From positions 4,649,712 through 4,705,661 of the forward strand of contig BFEA01000009.1 in the NCBI GenBank assembly GCA_003427395.1: a stretch of DNA of 55,950 nucleotides. Direction: 5' to 3'. Of the stretch, positions 32,779 through 43,111 are shown one piece after another (the first letter of the stretch is position 1; each line of letters starts with the position of its first letter). A program made the position numbers and the translations under genes. Source of the DNA: Chara braunii. Lineage: Eukaryota > Streptophyta > Charophyceae > Charales > Characeae. The notes under the pieces are model-generated. The model had not been told where the DNA came from. It searched no databases and saw only the letters and a program-made list of their open reading frames with translations.

Positions 32779-33228
32779 TCATCCTATATTGGTTGATCTT
32801 TGGTTCTGCCCCATGCTCGTTGAAGTCATCACGAGTATGTAACACCTAGCGTACTTACTAAACCTATCCACGATAACAAAGATGTGTCTCATTCCACTCT
32901 TGCTGGTGACCAGCGTGTCCATGCAGTCCATGGACAGGCTCTCACCGGGCTTTTCCGGAACTGGAAGGGCCTTGAGGAGCCCAAGAGGGGCCTGTGTACA
33001 AGGCTTGTCTCTCTGACAGACCTGGCAAGTCTCCATGTACAGCTTGGCAGCTCTCATCATCGTGGGCCACCAGAACCGTTGCAACACATTGGCTGCAGTC
33101 TTCTTATAGCCAAAATGTCCGGTGGCATCGCGACACTCTCCTAAAAATAAACTACGCAAAGACTCTCCATTGGGAACACACAAATGTTTATTCTCGGCCT
33201 TCTCAAGGAACAGCAGGCCGTTGACCAA
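32779..33228 (-). pseudogene. Integrase N-terminal half (element C)
   Basis: Zinc region: GECRDATGHFGYKKTAANVL and METCQVCQRDK. The first His of the HHCC set is Arg here (ECRD where B, B' and E have ECHD), which should impair zinc binding. Core start: SLSMDCMDTLV (first catalytic Asp) and FVIVDRFSKYAR, where the solo LTR enters. The end of this frame (CYILVMTSTSMG) is LTR sequence. Confidence 0.9.
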
Positions 33229-33255
33229 CTCAAACTCGTCTCGAGTCTGCTAATG

Positions 33256-33560
33256 ATATCGGACATAAACTGATCCTCGTGGTAGGCTTCCACCATAGAG
33301 CGAGTAACATCGTCCGCAAGCCCAAACTCAGTGATCAGCGCACTGGAGAAATCTGGTCTACGCGACAGCGCATCAGCAACCTTCTTGTACTCGCCCTTGA
33401 TGTTCTGGGGCTCAAAGTCAAACTGCTCTATGACTTCAATCCAACGCTTCAGAGCATTGGAGAGCACAGGTTGGGTTCTCATCCACTTCAGGGTCCTGTG
33501 ATCAGTCCTGGCGTAGAAGAACCTCCCAAGGAGATAGTGCCTCCAATGGGTGAGCGATAC
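33256..33560 (-). pseudogene. RNase H fragment (element C)
   Basis: Only the C-terminal part remains: LTHWRHYLLGRFFYARTDHR, LKRWIEVIEQFDFEPQNIKG and VADALSRRPDFSSALITEFG. The N-terminal half with the TDAS catalytic Asp is deleted, since RT sequence (KCEFGRTRI) joins almost directly to THWRHYLLG in a different frame. Confidence 0.85.
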
Positions 33561-34605
33561 GCGTGCGGCCAAATTCGCACTTCTCCGCGTTGATCTTGAA
33601 CTTGTGTTGTCGAAGGAGGCTAAGGACTTTGTCCAAGTGCGCAACATGCTCCTCGACAGTCCTACTAAAAATAAGTATGTCATCGAGGTACACGATGATA
33701 AACTTATCCAAGTAGTCATGAAATATCTGATTCATAGCGTGTTGAAAGGTGCCAGGAGCATTGCAAAGGCCGAAAGGCATCACCACAAACTTGTACAGAC
33801 CGTACCTGGTCTGAAATGCGGTTTTGTGTTGATCCTCGGGTTGGATTGCAATCTGATGGTACCCGGACTTCAGATCTATCTTACTGAAGTACCGACACCC
33901 TTGCCCTCTATCTAGCAAATCGTCGATGCGCGGTAGGGGCTCTCGGTTCTTAACAGTGATGGCATTGAAACCCCTATAGTCAATGCACATCCTTAGAGTG
34001 CCCCCCTTCTTTGGTACGAATAGGACTGGAGAACCATAAGGGGAGACACTCGGCCGGATCCACCCCTTTTCTACGAGTTCCTTGAGTTGTCGGCGAAGCT
34101 CATCAAGCTCGCTTGGAGATATCCGATAGATCCTACCCTTCGGGATGCTAGACCCTGCGATAATCTCTATCGCGTGGACGACCTCCCTCTCAACAACCCC
34201 TGTCGGCTCTTCAAATAGATCAGGGTATTTAGCAACTACTCCCTCTATCTCCGACGACATTTTCACCGGCTCGTCTGTAATAGAGACATAAACTAGATAC
34301 ATACCCTCCTCCGGATTCTGCTTGTAATAATTGTAGAGCACGGCCGCACACATGCATCCGTAGGACTCGATCAGACTACTAGCCTTAAACTTACGTAATT
34401 TAGTGGTCCCGCCACCTACCAAAGTGTGTTTGGCCACTTTTCGGTCCCAGTCAAACTGGGGCTGTGCCACAGAGAGATAGTACATACCTAACAAGATATC
34501 CATATGGAGATCATCGCTCACTAGGAACGAGACGCGATGTCTCAATTCCCCTCCCGTGTATGGGAAACAACACTCAACGTCCTGGAGGTAGTCGTTGACT
34601 ACCAT
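33560..34605 (-). pseudogene. Reverse transcriptase (element C)
   Basis: RQLKELVEKGWIRPSVSPYG, RMCIDYRGFNAITVKN, FSKIDLKSGYHQIAI, GLYKFVVMPFGLCNAPGTFQ and IVYLDDILIFSRT (YLDD catalytic box) are all present. After KCEFGRTRI the frame enters deleted sequence. The N-terminal part of this ORF (DILLGMYYLSVAQPQFDWDR) is the end of protease. RT itself reads cleanly from about 34170 to 33590. Confidence 0.92.
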
Positions 34606-34760
34606 GCGTTGTTTGTTGGCACAAGTCGACTCAAGCGTTGCACTTGCCCCTGTAAGCGCAACCTCTCAACGCACGTGAGACTGATGAAGTTCCTAGTCGA
34701 CCAAGTGTCATAATAGGCCCCGGCCTTGCGGTCGCCGACGAACATCTCAACCTTAGGGGG
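34500..34760 (-). pseudogene. Protease (element C), active site changed
   Basis: KVEMFVGDRKAGAYYDTWST then RNFISL aligns with the active site of the E protease (LLDCGATRNFMS) and of B (LIDSGATRSYIS). The usual D-T/S-G reads D-T-W. A TAG near 34602 follows in that frame, and the distal DILLGMYYL is in the frame joined to RT. Confidence 0.75.
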
Positions 34761-34969
34761 TTTTGCCAATGCCGTCCAAGAAGCTAGCGGGTCTAATCAA
34801 GACCACTCCTCCTCTAGCTCCTCTAAGGACTCAAACACATTCATCGAACAAAGGCTCGATGGGTCTGAATGTGTTTGCGGGACGATGATGGAGTCAGTAG
34901 CTTGGGCCATCTCTCGAGATGGTGAGGGTGTGTCCACCACCTCGACCCTAGCAGGAACAACTACTATTC

Positions 34970-35255
34970 CTACTGGCCCGACGTGTTTCTTGGAGCGGTG
35001 CCAGAACTGCTGGCCACCTTGCTACCAATGTGAGCGGAGGATCCCAAAGCCTGCCCCATAGTAGGCGGGATCTTTTCGGTCACCTTCTTATTCTCACACT
35101 TGAATTGGTTATGGCCATATTGGCCACAACGGATGCAAGTCTGCCGCGTATACCGATCTCTCCACACGTCCTCATTGAGACCTGCTTTCTCCCATGGAGG
35201 AGCGTTAGGGTCAACTTGACTCCTTGACCGGGAACCTCCTCGGCGTTTACCGGTC
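34970..35255 (-). pseudogene. Gag zinc knuckle (element C)
   Basis: TCIRCGQYGHNQFKCENKKV fits CX2CX4HX4C. Preceded by DPNAPPWEKAGLNEDVWRDR, the common PW...G-x-x-x-E/D-W/V lead to the knuckle. A frameshift near 35255 separates it from the gag core. Confidence 0.85.
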
Positions 35256-35257
35256 GT

Positions 35258-36943
35258 CTAACCTTTTTGAGTTACGGCAGCGACTACTCCAACCCCTGAA
35301 GCTTCTACGCTGCTTGCCTCTGAACCTACTCCCGCCTGGAAGTCGTCTTCCAACTCGATGGTAGAACCATCGTTGTCGACGAACATGATGCATCCCTTCA
35401 CCTTCCAGTTGGGAGGCAGCGTCTTTTTCCTGCCATCCGTCGTGGGTGTCTGACCATGCCCTATCTTTGCCTCAAGGTCTAAGGCCTTCTTGCTAAACGA
35501 GGGAAAGTTGTGCATATTGATGTTGGCCTCATCTGCCAACTGATTCCTAAGAGGCATCAACAAGCATCTCAGGTTGGAGGTGAGTAAGACCTGGGGGTCA
35601 TAGCGCACCCCAGGGACATAGATCAGACACCCTACTGCGTCAGTGGCCTCTCTTACTGACTTGAACTACCTGGTATGCAGTGTCAGGATCGCATCAGTAG
35701 CCTTTTGGGCCTCATGAGGATCATGCCACCTATCTTCCACCAACTTGAGAAAGTCATCCAGTTTTTGGGTGACCGCCCAACCGCGAAAGTCATGACCGTA
35801 CCCCTGTAGCTGCACTAAACCACTCAACCATCTTGCTGCACTCCACTCCAGATAGGAGGCAGCCACAAACACTTCCTCGTGCGGCAAGGTAAGTTTGCAC
35901 TTGACATAGACTGGCACTGCCCTCAACCAGGTGCCGAGGTCTTCGCCCCTCTTATCCCCTGTAAAGGGTTTAGGAGCGGCGATGGCCGTCTTTGGAACCC
36001 ACTGATTTTGTCCCGGTACCTGCATCAATCCGGGCTGTGGACCCTGTGGTGCAGGCTGCTGCACTAGTTGTTGGGGCTGTGTACCCTGCAGCTGTGCAGG
36101 CTGCGAGACAACAGGCTGCCCGCTTACAGCAACGTGCGACGGAGGTTGGGAAAACACTGTCTGCACAGGAATCTGTAAACTAGGACCTGATGAGAACCCT
36201 CCCGTTAACGGCATACCTAGGGAAGCGGCTTGGACCGATGTTGGGAAGACATATGGGCATACCCCAGTCACCAGTGGGACAAAAGGAGGAGGCTGTACAA
36301 CGGGCCAGGCACTAGGCCCGGACATCGATGGTGTTGCCTGCGCTCGCCCAACCAGCAAGGCCAGACTCTGTTGAATGTCTTGAAGGAGAGTCGCCTCGTG
36401 GTCCTGCACTTCTACTACATCTAGCAGGACGAACCGTATGGTCCTCACATCATCACTCATGTGCGTCAGGTCCATCTCCTCTAACTCACTAACGTCCGCT
36501 TGCCTCCGCTGCATCTTGGCTCTTCTTCTAATCATTCTTTCCTTCTCCGCTTTTATCTCCCCTAAAGCCTTCTGTAGTTGTGCCTCCTGCAGTGCTGCCT
36601 GTTGTATGGCAATCTCATCGGAAGTCAACACTAAGGGCTGGCTTGCCATGACGCCAGTGGACTGACTCATGGTCTGTGCGACCATTGACCCTACGGTCCC
36701 TGAGCTGCTGGCCTGGGAACTCTGCTCCGCAGCAGTTGCCATGGCTGCTGAAGCTCGGGCCTCGCTTGCGAATGCCCTACTGGCCTCTGCTGCCTTAGCT
36801 CTCCGCTGTTGCTGCTGCCTCTCCCTAAGCTGGCTGAACAGTAACCTGTCACCCTCTGGTCCTAGTAAGGCCAAGTGGGCTATCGGGCGTCTAGCCGATC
36901 GCAAGATCCGGTTGTCCGGTGGTGGTTCCTCCCTATCGCTCAT
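35258..36943 (-). pseudogene. Gag core (element C)
   Basis: Starts MSDREEPPPDNRILRSARRP. A long coiled-coil-like helix (ALQEAQLQKALGEIKAEKER) and a Gln/Pro-rich stretch (residues about 220-310) follow. The capsid part is PKPFTGDKRGEDLGTWLRAV, SAARWLSGLVQLQGYGHDFR and LKLVEDRWHDPHEAQKATDA. One in-frame TAG at 35666 interrupts it, after which the same frame continues with YDPQVLLTSNLRCLLMPLRN and ALDLEAKIGHG to 35258. Confidence 0.85.
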
Positions 36944-38102
36944 AAGCTACAGAACTGCACACCGTCTGCACTAGGACACACTCTTAATGCCTACCCCAGC
37001 GTCATGCACAAACCGAATTGACCTAATCAGTGGCTATGTCAGAGAAGAAACATTTAGGTCCAACAGGTAAGTTCAGATTCCTACAAACGAACTATTTTGA
37101 CTTTGACTAGTCCGAAAACAGAAAGCACAAGGAACAGAAAACAGTTCTAACTAATGTTGTCTGTCAGATGTTAATGGTTGTACATCTAACTAATCAAAAT
37201 AAAAAATGGAATCATTTGTTGGGTCTGTTTGCAGAGTGGAATCTTGCCCAAACTTCACTTGGAATCTACCCCTCCCTCATTTTTTCTTGAATGTCTCTTG
37301 TCGTCAACGTCCCTGAGCAATCCAGATAGCGTGCGTGTCTAAAGGTGTGCACACGGCCCACCCTCTGTGCCCCGCGTCCTGCTGAGTTGGCCAGCCCTGC
37401 ACAATCTTTATCCTCACGTGCAGCGAGCCTTACATCGACCAATTGGTCGATCAGGAGGCGTTTTTATGGACGGCCCCCGAAGTCCTCAGGAATTCTTTAA
37501 CGTCGCAAACAGGACGACGATCACAACCAATGGAAGGTCCCCGCCGGTGCTTATTTATAGACGCCCGGTCTCCTCTGTCCCATAGGGCTGGCCTGCCCCT
37601 CAGAACCCCTCTACAGCGAGCAGACAAAGGACAAAGCAGCAAAGCATGCGTGCTCTACTCCCGGTGGGTTGGCATGGTGATCGTGACCCAGTGCTTCGTC
37701 CAGGGCCCTTCAGATAGCACCACCCTCTCCTTCCAGATGCTCCACGTGAAGGCTGACGACTCTCAAGGTTGAGCGCACACGACTCCTCACATGAGAGGAC
37801 TCTCAAGATAGAACACATCCTCACGGTAAGAAGTGTCGAAGAGGGTAGATAAGGTTAGGTGCAACGTACCTCAAAATAGCTGCCCCCAACCACAAATATT
37901 CTCACTAGATGACCCGATGTTGATTGTGATAACCAATCGCTGCTTCGACACAACCAACATTGCACAGCCGTTCCACCTGAGCACCAATCACACATCGGAT
38001 AGTTCTCATCACACTGCGAACACCCAATATTACACCACATAGCCTTCCTGGCGATCCCCTCTCCACCTGGGTCGCCTGCTTATCTTCGCCCTCCTCACTA
38101 CA
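36944..38102 (-). other. Leader of element C
   Basis: Untranslated stretch between the 93-bp repeat and gag. No ORF with support. Unlike the A/D leaders it has no CCCCATGGGG motif and no telomere-like repeat. Confidence 0.6.
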
Positions 38103-38288
38103 CATGTCCCACGGCATGGTCGCTCACCACACACACCGCGTGCATGTGCCGTATTAGGCAGAAGACAAGCGCCAGATTAGTGCACCGTACCACAGCACGT
38201 CCCACGACACGGTCGCTCACCACACACACCGCGTGCATGTGCCGTATTAGGCAGACGACAAGCGCCAGATTAGTGCACCGTACCACAA
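38103..38288 (-). repeat. 93-bp tandem duplication next to the primer site (element C)
   Basis: Two copies with period 93 (for example GTCCCACG at 38106 and 38199). Each carries CGCTCACCACACACACCGCG and CAAGCGCCAGATTAGTGCAC. The copies differ at a few bases. It starts directly after the primer-binding site in sense, where packaging or primer-stabilising signals sit in such elements. Confidence 0.9.
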
Positions 38289-38299
38289 CTCCGATACCA
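38289..38299 (-). promoter_or_regulatory. Primer-binding site (element C)
   Basis: Sense TGGTATCGGAG, one mismatch from initiator-Met tRNA site TGGTATCAGAGC over 11 bases; located three bases after the LTR end. Confidence 0.85.
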
Positions 38300-38302
38300 A
38301 AT

Positions 38303-39199
38303 TGCAAGGAAGATGAGCGATAGCGAACTTCAGAAATCAAACAACATCATACACATGAGATCAGATAGTCGTGACCTCGAACCAATAGCATAATTGCATC
38401 ACGAGTTCCACCAAATATGAACACAGCAAAAGCTCATAATTGACAATGCTGGAATAGTCTCATCATCATCAATGTTGATATCCTATCTGGCGCTCGGCGC
38501 CCAGACTACAAATGGCAGATCCTATCTAGCCTAGAGTCCCTAGACTACAATGCCGCTGATGACGTCAACAGCTCCCCGAAGCACGAGCAGATCTCGGGCA
38601 ATGCCGCACTCTTCAAGCACCAGGTATGTCTCTCGTATCACTCACAACCTCATTCCCCAACTCAAAGATGCCACATGCACACCATGCGCCCCATCCAGCA
38701 CACACGGCTATGGCTGCCTGCTCCTTCCAGCTCGCCCGTGAGCGTGTGAGCGCTGGCTAGCGATAGCGCAACAGCGCTTGCGCACAATGCAGCCAGTGCC
38801 CAAATGTCCCCATTGCGTAGGCAGGCCCTTCCCTATATCGAAGTGGCCTTCTGCTGCGTGCTGTGTTGCGGCCCAGAAGCTTCCGGTAGGCCCCACAAGG
38901 CTGACCCTCCATCCAAAGGAAACAGGCCCAGGGCCTGTGGTGGTTACTACTGCTCGCAGCCTAAGTTGGGTCCACGCTGTGAATCTCGCCCAGGGCCTGA
39001 CTCAGATGCATTTGATAAAGGAGGCCAGGGCCTGGGCGATTTTAACCAACTGGCGCTATGCAACTGCCTGAATTTTTCCCCAGTCACGAAGTGGTCCAAA
39101 ATAGGCCTCTTGTCGTTTGTCGAGCCTGCCTTCACTTAGGGCGGCCGACGCCGTTGTAATAGGGGCCCAACAGGGCTTATCGAGGCCTTATGCCTCGCA
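38303..39199 (-). repeat. 5' LTR of element C
   Basis: TGCGAGGC...CTTGCA ends as in the 3' LTR. Contains 22 bp (38697-38718) with GGC-TATG-GC on plus that are missing in the 3' LTR. Confidence 0.9.
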
Positions 39200-39487
39200 T
39201 CATAAACTCGAAAATAAAAAATAAAAATGAAAACTAAAGCCAAAATATACCCCTTGGAAGTCAAATCCCCATTCAACCCTTTTCAAAACCCATGTATACC
39301 CCCTTCCCCACCCTTTAAAACTCATGTATACTACCTCTTCAAGGCACTCTGCCCATGGAACATTCAAATATAACGTTTGGGGGTTCTATTCGAATAGTAA
39401 CGCCCGGGCATTCGATTCCACTAGGCATTCTATGTGAAAAAAAGTGAGTAAAAATGAAAATCTATCTTTTTAGGGTAAGTTGAATAT
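39200..39487. other. Spacer between elements C and B
   Basis: A/T-rich start, then ACCCATGTATACCCCCT-type text. At 39385-39425 CGCCCGGGCATTCGATTC resembles the inverted end of the TIR element at 29048. No gene. Confidence 0.4.
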
Positions 39488-39617
39488 TGCAATCAGACTC
39501 AACTCCGGACTTGCTCACAACATGCACACTTGCGAACCGATGGCAAACCAAACTCTTCAAACTCAGAAACAACAATGAACTTGCTCTTAAACTCTGTTCA
39601 GAACAACTGGACAACTT

Positions 39618-39774
39618 GCGGCTATGGCCGCCGAATACTGTCTCTACCACCAGCCTCACTCTCCCTCACTCTCACATGTATGCACGTACGAGGATCACCC
39701 TGAATGTCCCCACTCAGCACAGCCTCACACACTCTATACACCGTGTACACCAACAGTTGGGCGGCTATGGCCGC
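39618..39774 (-). repeat. Two CATA-loop hairpins in the B LTR
   Basis: GCGGC-TATG-GCCGC on plus at 39618-39631 and again at 39761-39774 (CATA in sense). Two further TATGGC cores at 39794 and 39828 lack complementary arms. Confidence 0.85.
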
Positions 39775-39955
39775 TGTCGTCTTTCTCCTCCTAGCTATGG
39801 CCGTTGATGTCTCCCTCGCTGGTTCGCTATGGCCGTTGTCTTCTTCACGACCCAATTCTTCTCCAGGCACCTGCACACCTCCACGCACAAGATACCAAGG
39901 CAGCTCTTCCGCATGGCTCACAGGCGAATGAATGAATGGCTGGACGCTGCCTCTT

Positions 39956-40075
39956 TATTTATACCTCGGGCCTGCCTCAAAACGTGTGGGCCTGGGCCAA
40001 AACGTGTGGCCCAGGGAAGTTTCTAGACGTTTGGCCTTCTGGGCCAAAACGTGTGAAACCCACGGCATGCTCCAG
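39956..40075 (-). promoter_or_regulatory. LTR core promoter with ACGT repeats (element B)
   Basis: TATA box at 39956-39963 (sense TATAAATAAAGAGGC). Just upstream in sense are three copies of CACACGTTTTG (about 39973-40055) and one AAACGTCT. The ACGT core is the usual target of plant bZIP factors. The other family B LTRs lack this repeat cluster, so it is copy specific. Confidence 0.65.
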
Positions 40076-40493
40076 AACCTTCCCCACGTGCAGCCCTTAC
40101 CTCTGGTACTTGCTGACTGGACTGGCCTACAGGGACCTACGACCTTCTAGACTATACAGACCTACAGACAGATTCCAGTCCTCGACCGACTTCGTAGAGA
40201 CTTCTAGAACAGACTTCCTAAGCCTATCAGTAGCAGACCTAAATGCTAATCTACAGACCTAGGGATCAAGTCCTATTGTCCAACCTACAGACTAGCGAAG
40301 GACATAGGACAGGTCTAGGGTTCAAATCCTACTCAGGTCATTGGGTCTATGTACAGGTATAGGGTAGGTCTAGGGATCGAATCTCACTCAACACACAGGT
40401 TCAATGTACAGGGTTAGGGCACAGGTCAAGGGATCGAATCTCTGTGTCTGCAATGTCAGGTCAACTGGGTGAAACCGTTTCACTCCCGCCGTC

Positions 40494-41400
40494 CTAAATT
40501 CGAGGTCCTCCGAGAACTTCCTGACGCAAGATAGGACCTTTACCCTTTCTTTCTCTTTCGTAAGCGTGTACTATGTCGGGAGCGGTTTCTAAAAGCTCTG
40601 TTCTTGTAAACCATCGGTCGTCCTCGGATTCCTGGTATGTGAATCTAACCTTATACTGTTTCTGGGGACGACCTCGACCTCCTGTTCTGAACACGTCTCT
40701 TCCACTATGTGATCTATATCATATGCACCATCCATGTCTGGCCGAATCATCAATCTCCTAGAAGGGAATCTATCAGATGTGGTGCAGGGTAACAACTTAG
40801 ATGCATGGAAGACTGGGTACGTGTGGAGGTGTGCTGGAATCTCTATAGTATATGACCGGCCGTCCTCTGCTCCTTTGACTTCTAGGACAGGCCACGGTCC
40901 TCTATACACAGGTAAGAGCTTCTGCGAGATGTGTTCCTCAGGTGCGAACTCCTTTGACTTGACCCAGACTAGATCGCCTACCTGAAACTGTAAAGGTCGA
41001 CGATGCTTGTTAGCTTGCTCTATCATGCGATGCTGGGCCTTTCTCAGATTGTCTATGACCTTAGCGACTTCCTGCTCATGCTGTAACGCAAACTCTCGTG
41101 TGTCGGGTGGTAGCCTGTGTATCTGGTCCCGGTTTAGTCCCTCAAACGGTCGCCTTGGTCTGAAGGACTTATGTAGCTCGTTAGGAGTCCTGCAAATAGC
41201 TAGATGAACACTGTTATTGTAGGCACTTGCTACTTTGGAAAGCATCTTGTCGCAGTTTATCTGATGTGGTCTAATATACATTCTACGTAGCTGTTGCAAG
41301 ATCTTATTCATTTGCTCTGTCTAGCCATTAGTCTCTGGGTGTCGTCCTGACGACATCAACAACCTAGACCCATAGACTTTCATAAGATCCTGCCAATTCT
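40494..41400 (-). pseudogene. Integrase C-terminal half with chromodomain-like tail (element B)
   Basis: A TAG at about 41323 replaces the Gln codon in the catalytic-Glu motif (TNG-stop-TEQMNKI). Then MYIRPHQINCDKMLSKVASA, HRRPLQFQVGDLVWVKSKEF, GPWPVLEVKGAEDGRSYTIE, and YDIDHIVEE. A frameshift near 40690 leads to QYKVRFTYQE and DRWFTRTELLETAPDIVHAY, the chromodomain-like end. Confidence 0.88.
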
Positions 41401-42563
41401 GACTCGTAAACCGCGCGTCCTACTATGGACAGCGGCATACCATGCTCACTTACCCAAAAGTCGAAAAACTTACTAATGACGAAGTTTGTACTTGCCTCTG
41501 AAGGCAGGGGAACACATACTGCATACTTGCTAAACCTATCTACTATGACCATGACTTGAGTCTTGTTGTGCCTACTCTTGACCCCAGTATCCATGAAGTC
41601 AATGGAAACTGAATCTCCGGGTCCTGACAGAATAGGCAAGGGTCTCAAAAGACCTAGTGGGGCTCTGGTTGTAGTTTTATTCCGCTGACATACCTTGCAG
41701 CTGCGCACATACTCTATACAATCTGCTTTCATGCCTGGCCAAGTATATGACATCATCAGGTTAGCTAAAGTCTTCTGCCATCCAAAGTGCCCTTCCGTAT
41801 CGTGGCATTCCCCTAAGATCAGACTACGGATCTCTTCACTATTGAGGACACATAGTCTGTCAGCCACATTAGTCTTCTCAAACAGTAGCCCGTTCGTGGT
41901 TCGGTAGTGTGGCTCACTATCGGGGCCTTCCTTCACTCTCTTCAACAGCTCACTGTAGATCGGGTCATGTGCATAGGCATCTCTTTTTTTCTGCTGCAGA
42001 TCGGCCCCTATGTCTAGGTAGTGCACTATTGCGCCGAAGTAATCAGATCTCCTACTTAGCACATCAGCTACCACGTTATACTTGCCTTTGACGGGTTTCA
42101 ACTCAAAGTCATACTGCTCTATCTCAACAGCCCATCTAGTCAACTTGGGCGTCCTCTTGGCTTGTGTCTTTAGCCATCTAAGAGTCTCGTGGTCTGAGTA
42201 AACCTTAAAGTGCCTCCCAAGCAGGTAATGTTTCCAGTGCTCGAGAGCCTTCCTGAGAGCGTAGAGTTCTCTTTCATATGTCGATGCTGCGACTTTCTCT
42301 GAGGGCAGCCTGGTTGACATGAACTTTACGGGCCTATAGTCGTTGCCGTCATCTTGCTGTAGAACACCGCCTATACCATACTGACTCGCGTCTGTAGTAA
42401 CAACGAATGGTAATGATGGATCAACAACTTTGAGGACAGGGTACTCTATCAAAGCCTTCTTCAATTTCTTGAAGGATGACGTACAATCCTGGCCCCACTT
42501 CCAGATAGTCTCTTTCTTCAGAAGTCTACGAAGGGGAGCAGCGATCGTGGAGAAGTTCCTCAC
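41364..42563 (-). pseudogene. RNase H and integrase N-terminal half (element B)
   Basis: A 399-codon frame. RNase [17 protein letters not shown] (Asp), STYERELYALRKALEHWKHY (Glu), KVYSDHETLRW (Asp), NVVADVLSRRSDYFG (Asp). Integrase: GECHDTEGHFGWQKT and RSCKVCQRNK (HHCC), VSIDFMDTG (core Asp 1). The frame is lost at PLSIVGRAVYE, where the second Asp (SDRDARF type) is out of frame by an indel. Confidence 0.93.
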
Positions 42564-42579
42564 GAACTTCCTGAAGTAG

Positions 42580-43110
42580 TTAGCTAAGTCCTAGGAATGA
42601 GCGCAACTCTATCAGCGTCTTAGGAGTCGGCCAATCTCTGATGGATGCAATCTTGCTGTCCTCAGGACTAATGCCATCACCATCTAGTACATGGCCTAGG
42701 TAAAGGACCTGTGTTTTGGCCCATTCGCACTTCTTCCGGTTAATCTTGAGGTTAGACTCTCTCAACTTGCTTAGAATCTGCCGTAGATGGCCCTCATGTT
42801 CCTCGAGGGTCTTGCTGAACACTAGGATGTCGTCTAAGTAAACTACGACGAACCTATCTAACAACGGTCTAAACAAGTCGTTCATGCAGCGCTGGAATGT
42901 TGTCGGTGCGTTAGTAAGTCCAAATGGCATCACTATGAACTCGTAATGCCCATATCTCGTCCTGAACGTCGTCTTATACTGATCGTCAGGGTGCACCTCT
43001 ATCTGATGGTACTCCGATTTCAAATCTATCTTCGAGGAATACCTGCATCCCTGTACTCGATCCAACAAGTCATCTATACGCGGTAATGGCTCTGCATTAT
43101 CGTGATGGCG
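42580..43110 (-). pseudogene. Reverse transcriptase palm and thumb (element B)
   Basis: SSKIDLKSEYHQIEV (first Asp), GHYEFIVMPFGLTNAPTTFQ, VVVYLDDILVFSKT (catalytic YLDD), VLYLGHVLDGDGISPEDSKI and ELRSFLGLS. A frameshift near 43110 separates it from the fingers. A TAG at 42580 follows FLGLS. Confidence 0.93.
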
Positions 43111-43111
43111 T

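Larger units (their letters stand above)
31726..32844 (+). mobile_element. Solo LTR inside integrase of element C
   Basis: 1119 bp, starting TGTTACATCTTCGACG and ending GAGTATGTAACA, with CCTAG on both sides (31721-31725 and 32845-32849). It separates KYAR from RLVAMPE of integrase. It contains a CATA hairpin at 32155-32170 in plus sense, GTACAAAAG as a possible weak TATA, and a TTC microsatellite at 32251-32334. No family member elsewhere in the window. Confidence 0.95.
29753..39199 (-). mobile_element. Gypsy element C, with both LTRs
   Basis: Minus strand: 5' LTR 39199-38303, primer site 38299-38289, leader, gag, protease, RT, partial RNase H, integrase, chromodomain-like tail, purine tract GGAGGAGGG, 3' LTR 30657-29753. 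The LTRs are similar but differ by small indels, so the insertion is not recent. Integrase is split by a solo LTR (31726-32844). The flanks CTTAT and TCATA are not a duplication, so an end may have recombined. Confidence 0.9.
39488..40482 (-). repeat. 3' LTR of element B
   Basis: TGAAACGGTTTCACC (40482) to GAGTCTGATTGCA (39488), 995 bp. From 5': four B-box-like motifs (40258-40442), three CACACGTTTTG repeats, TATA box, ATTCATTCATTC, CATA hairpins. Preceded by GGCGGGAG, a short purine tract. Confidence 0.9.

Noticed and set aside
29048-39425. TIR element split by gypsy C, with the second end at 39403
   Set aside because: The 39403 match is partial and the element already has a good second end at 29608.
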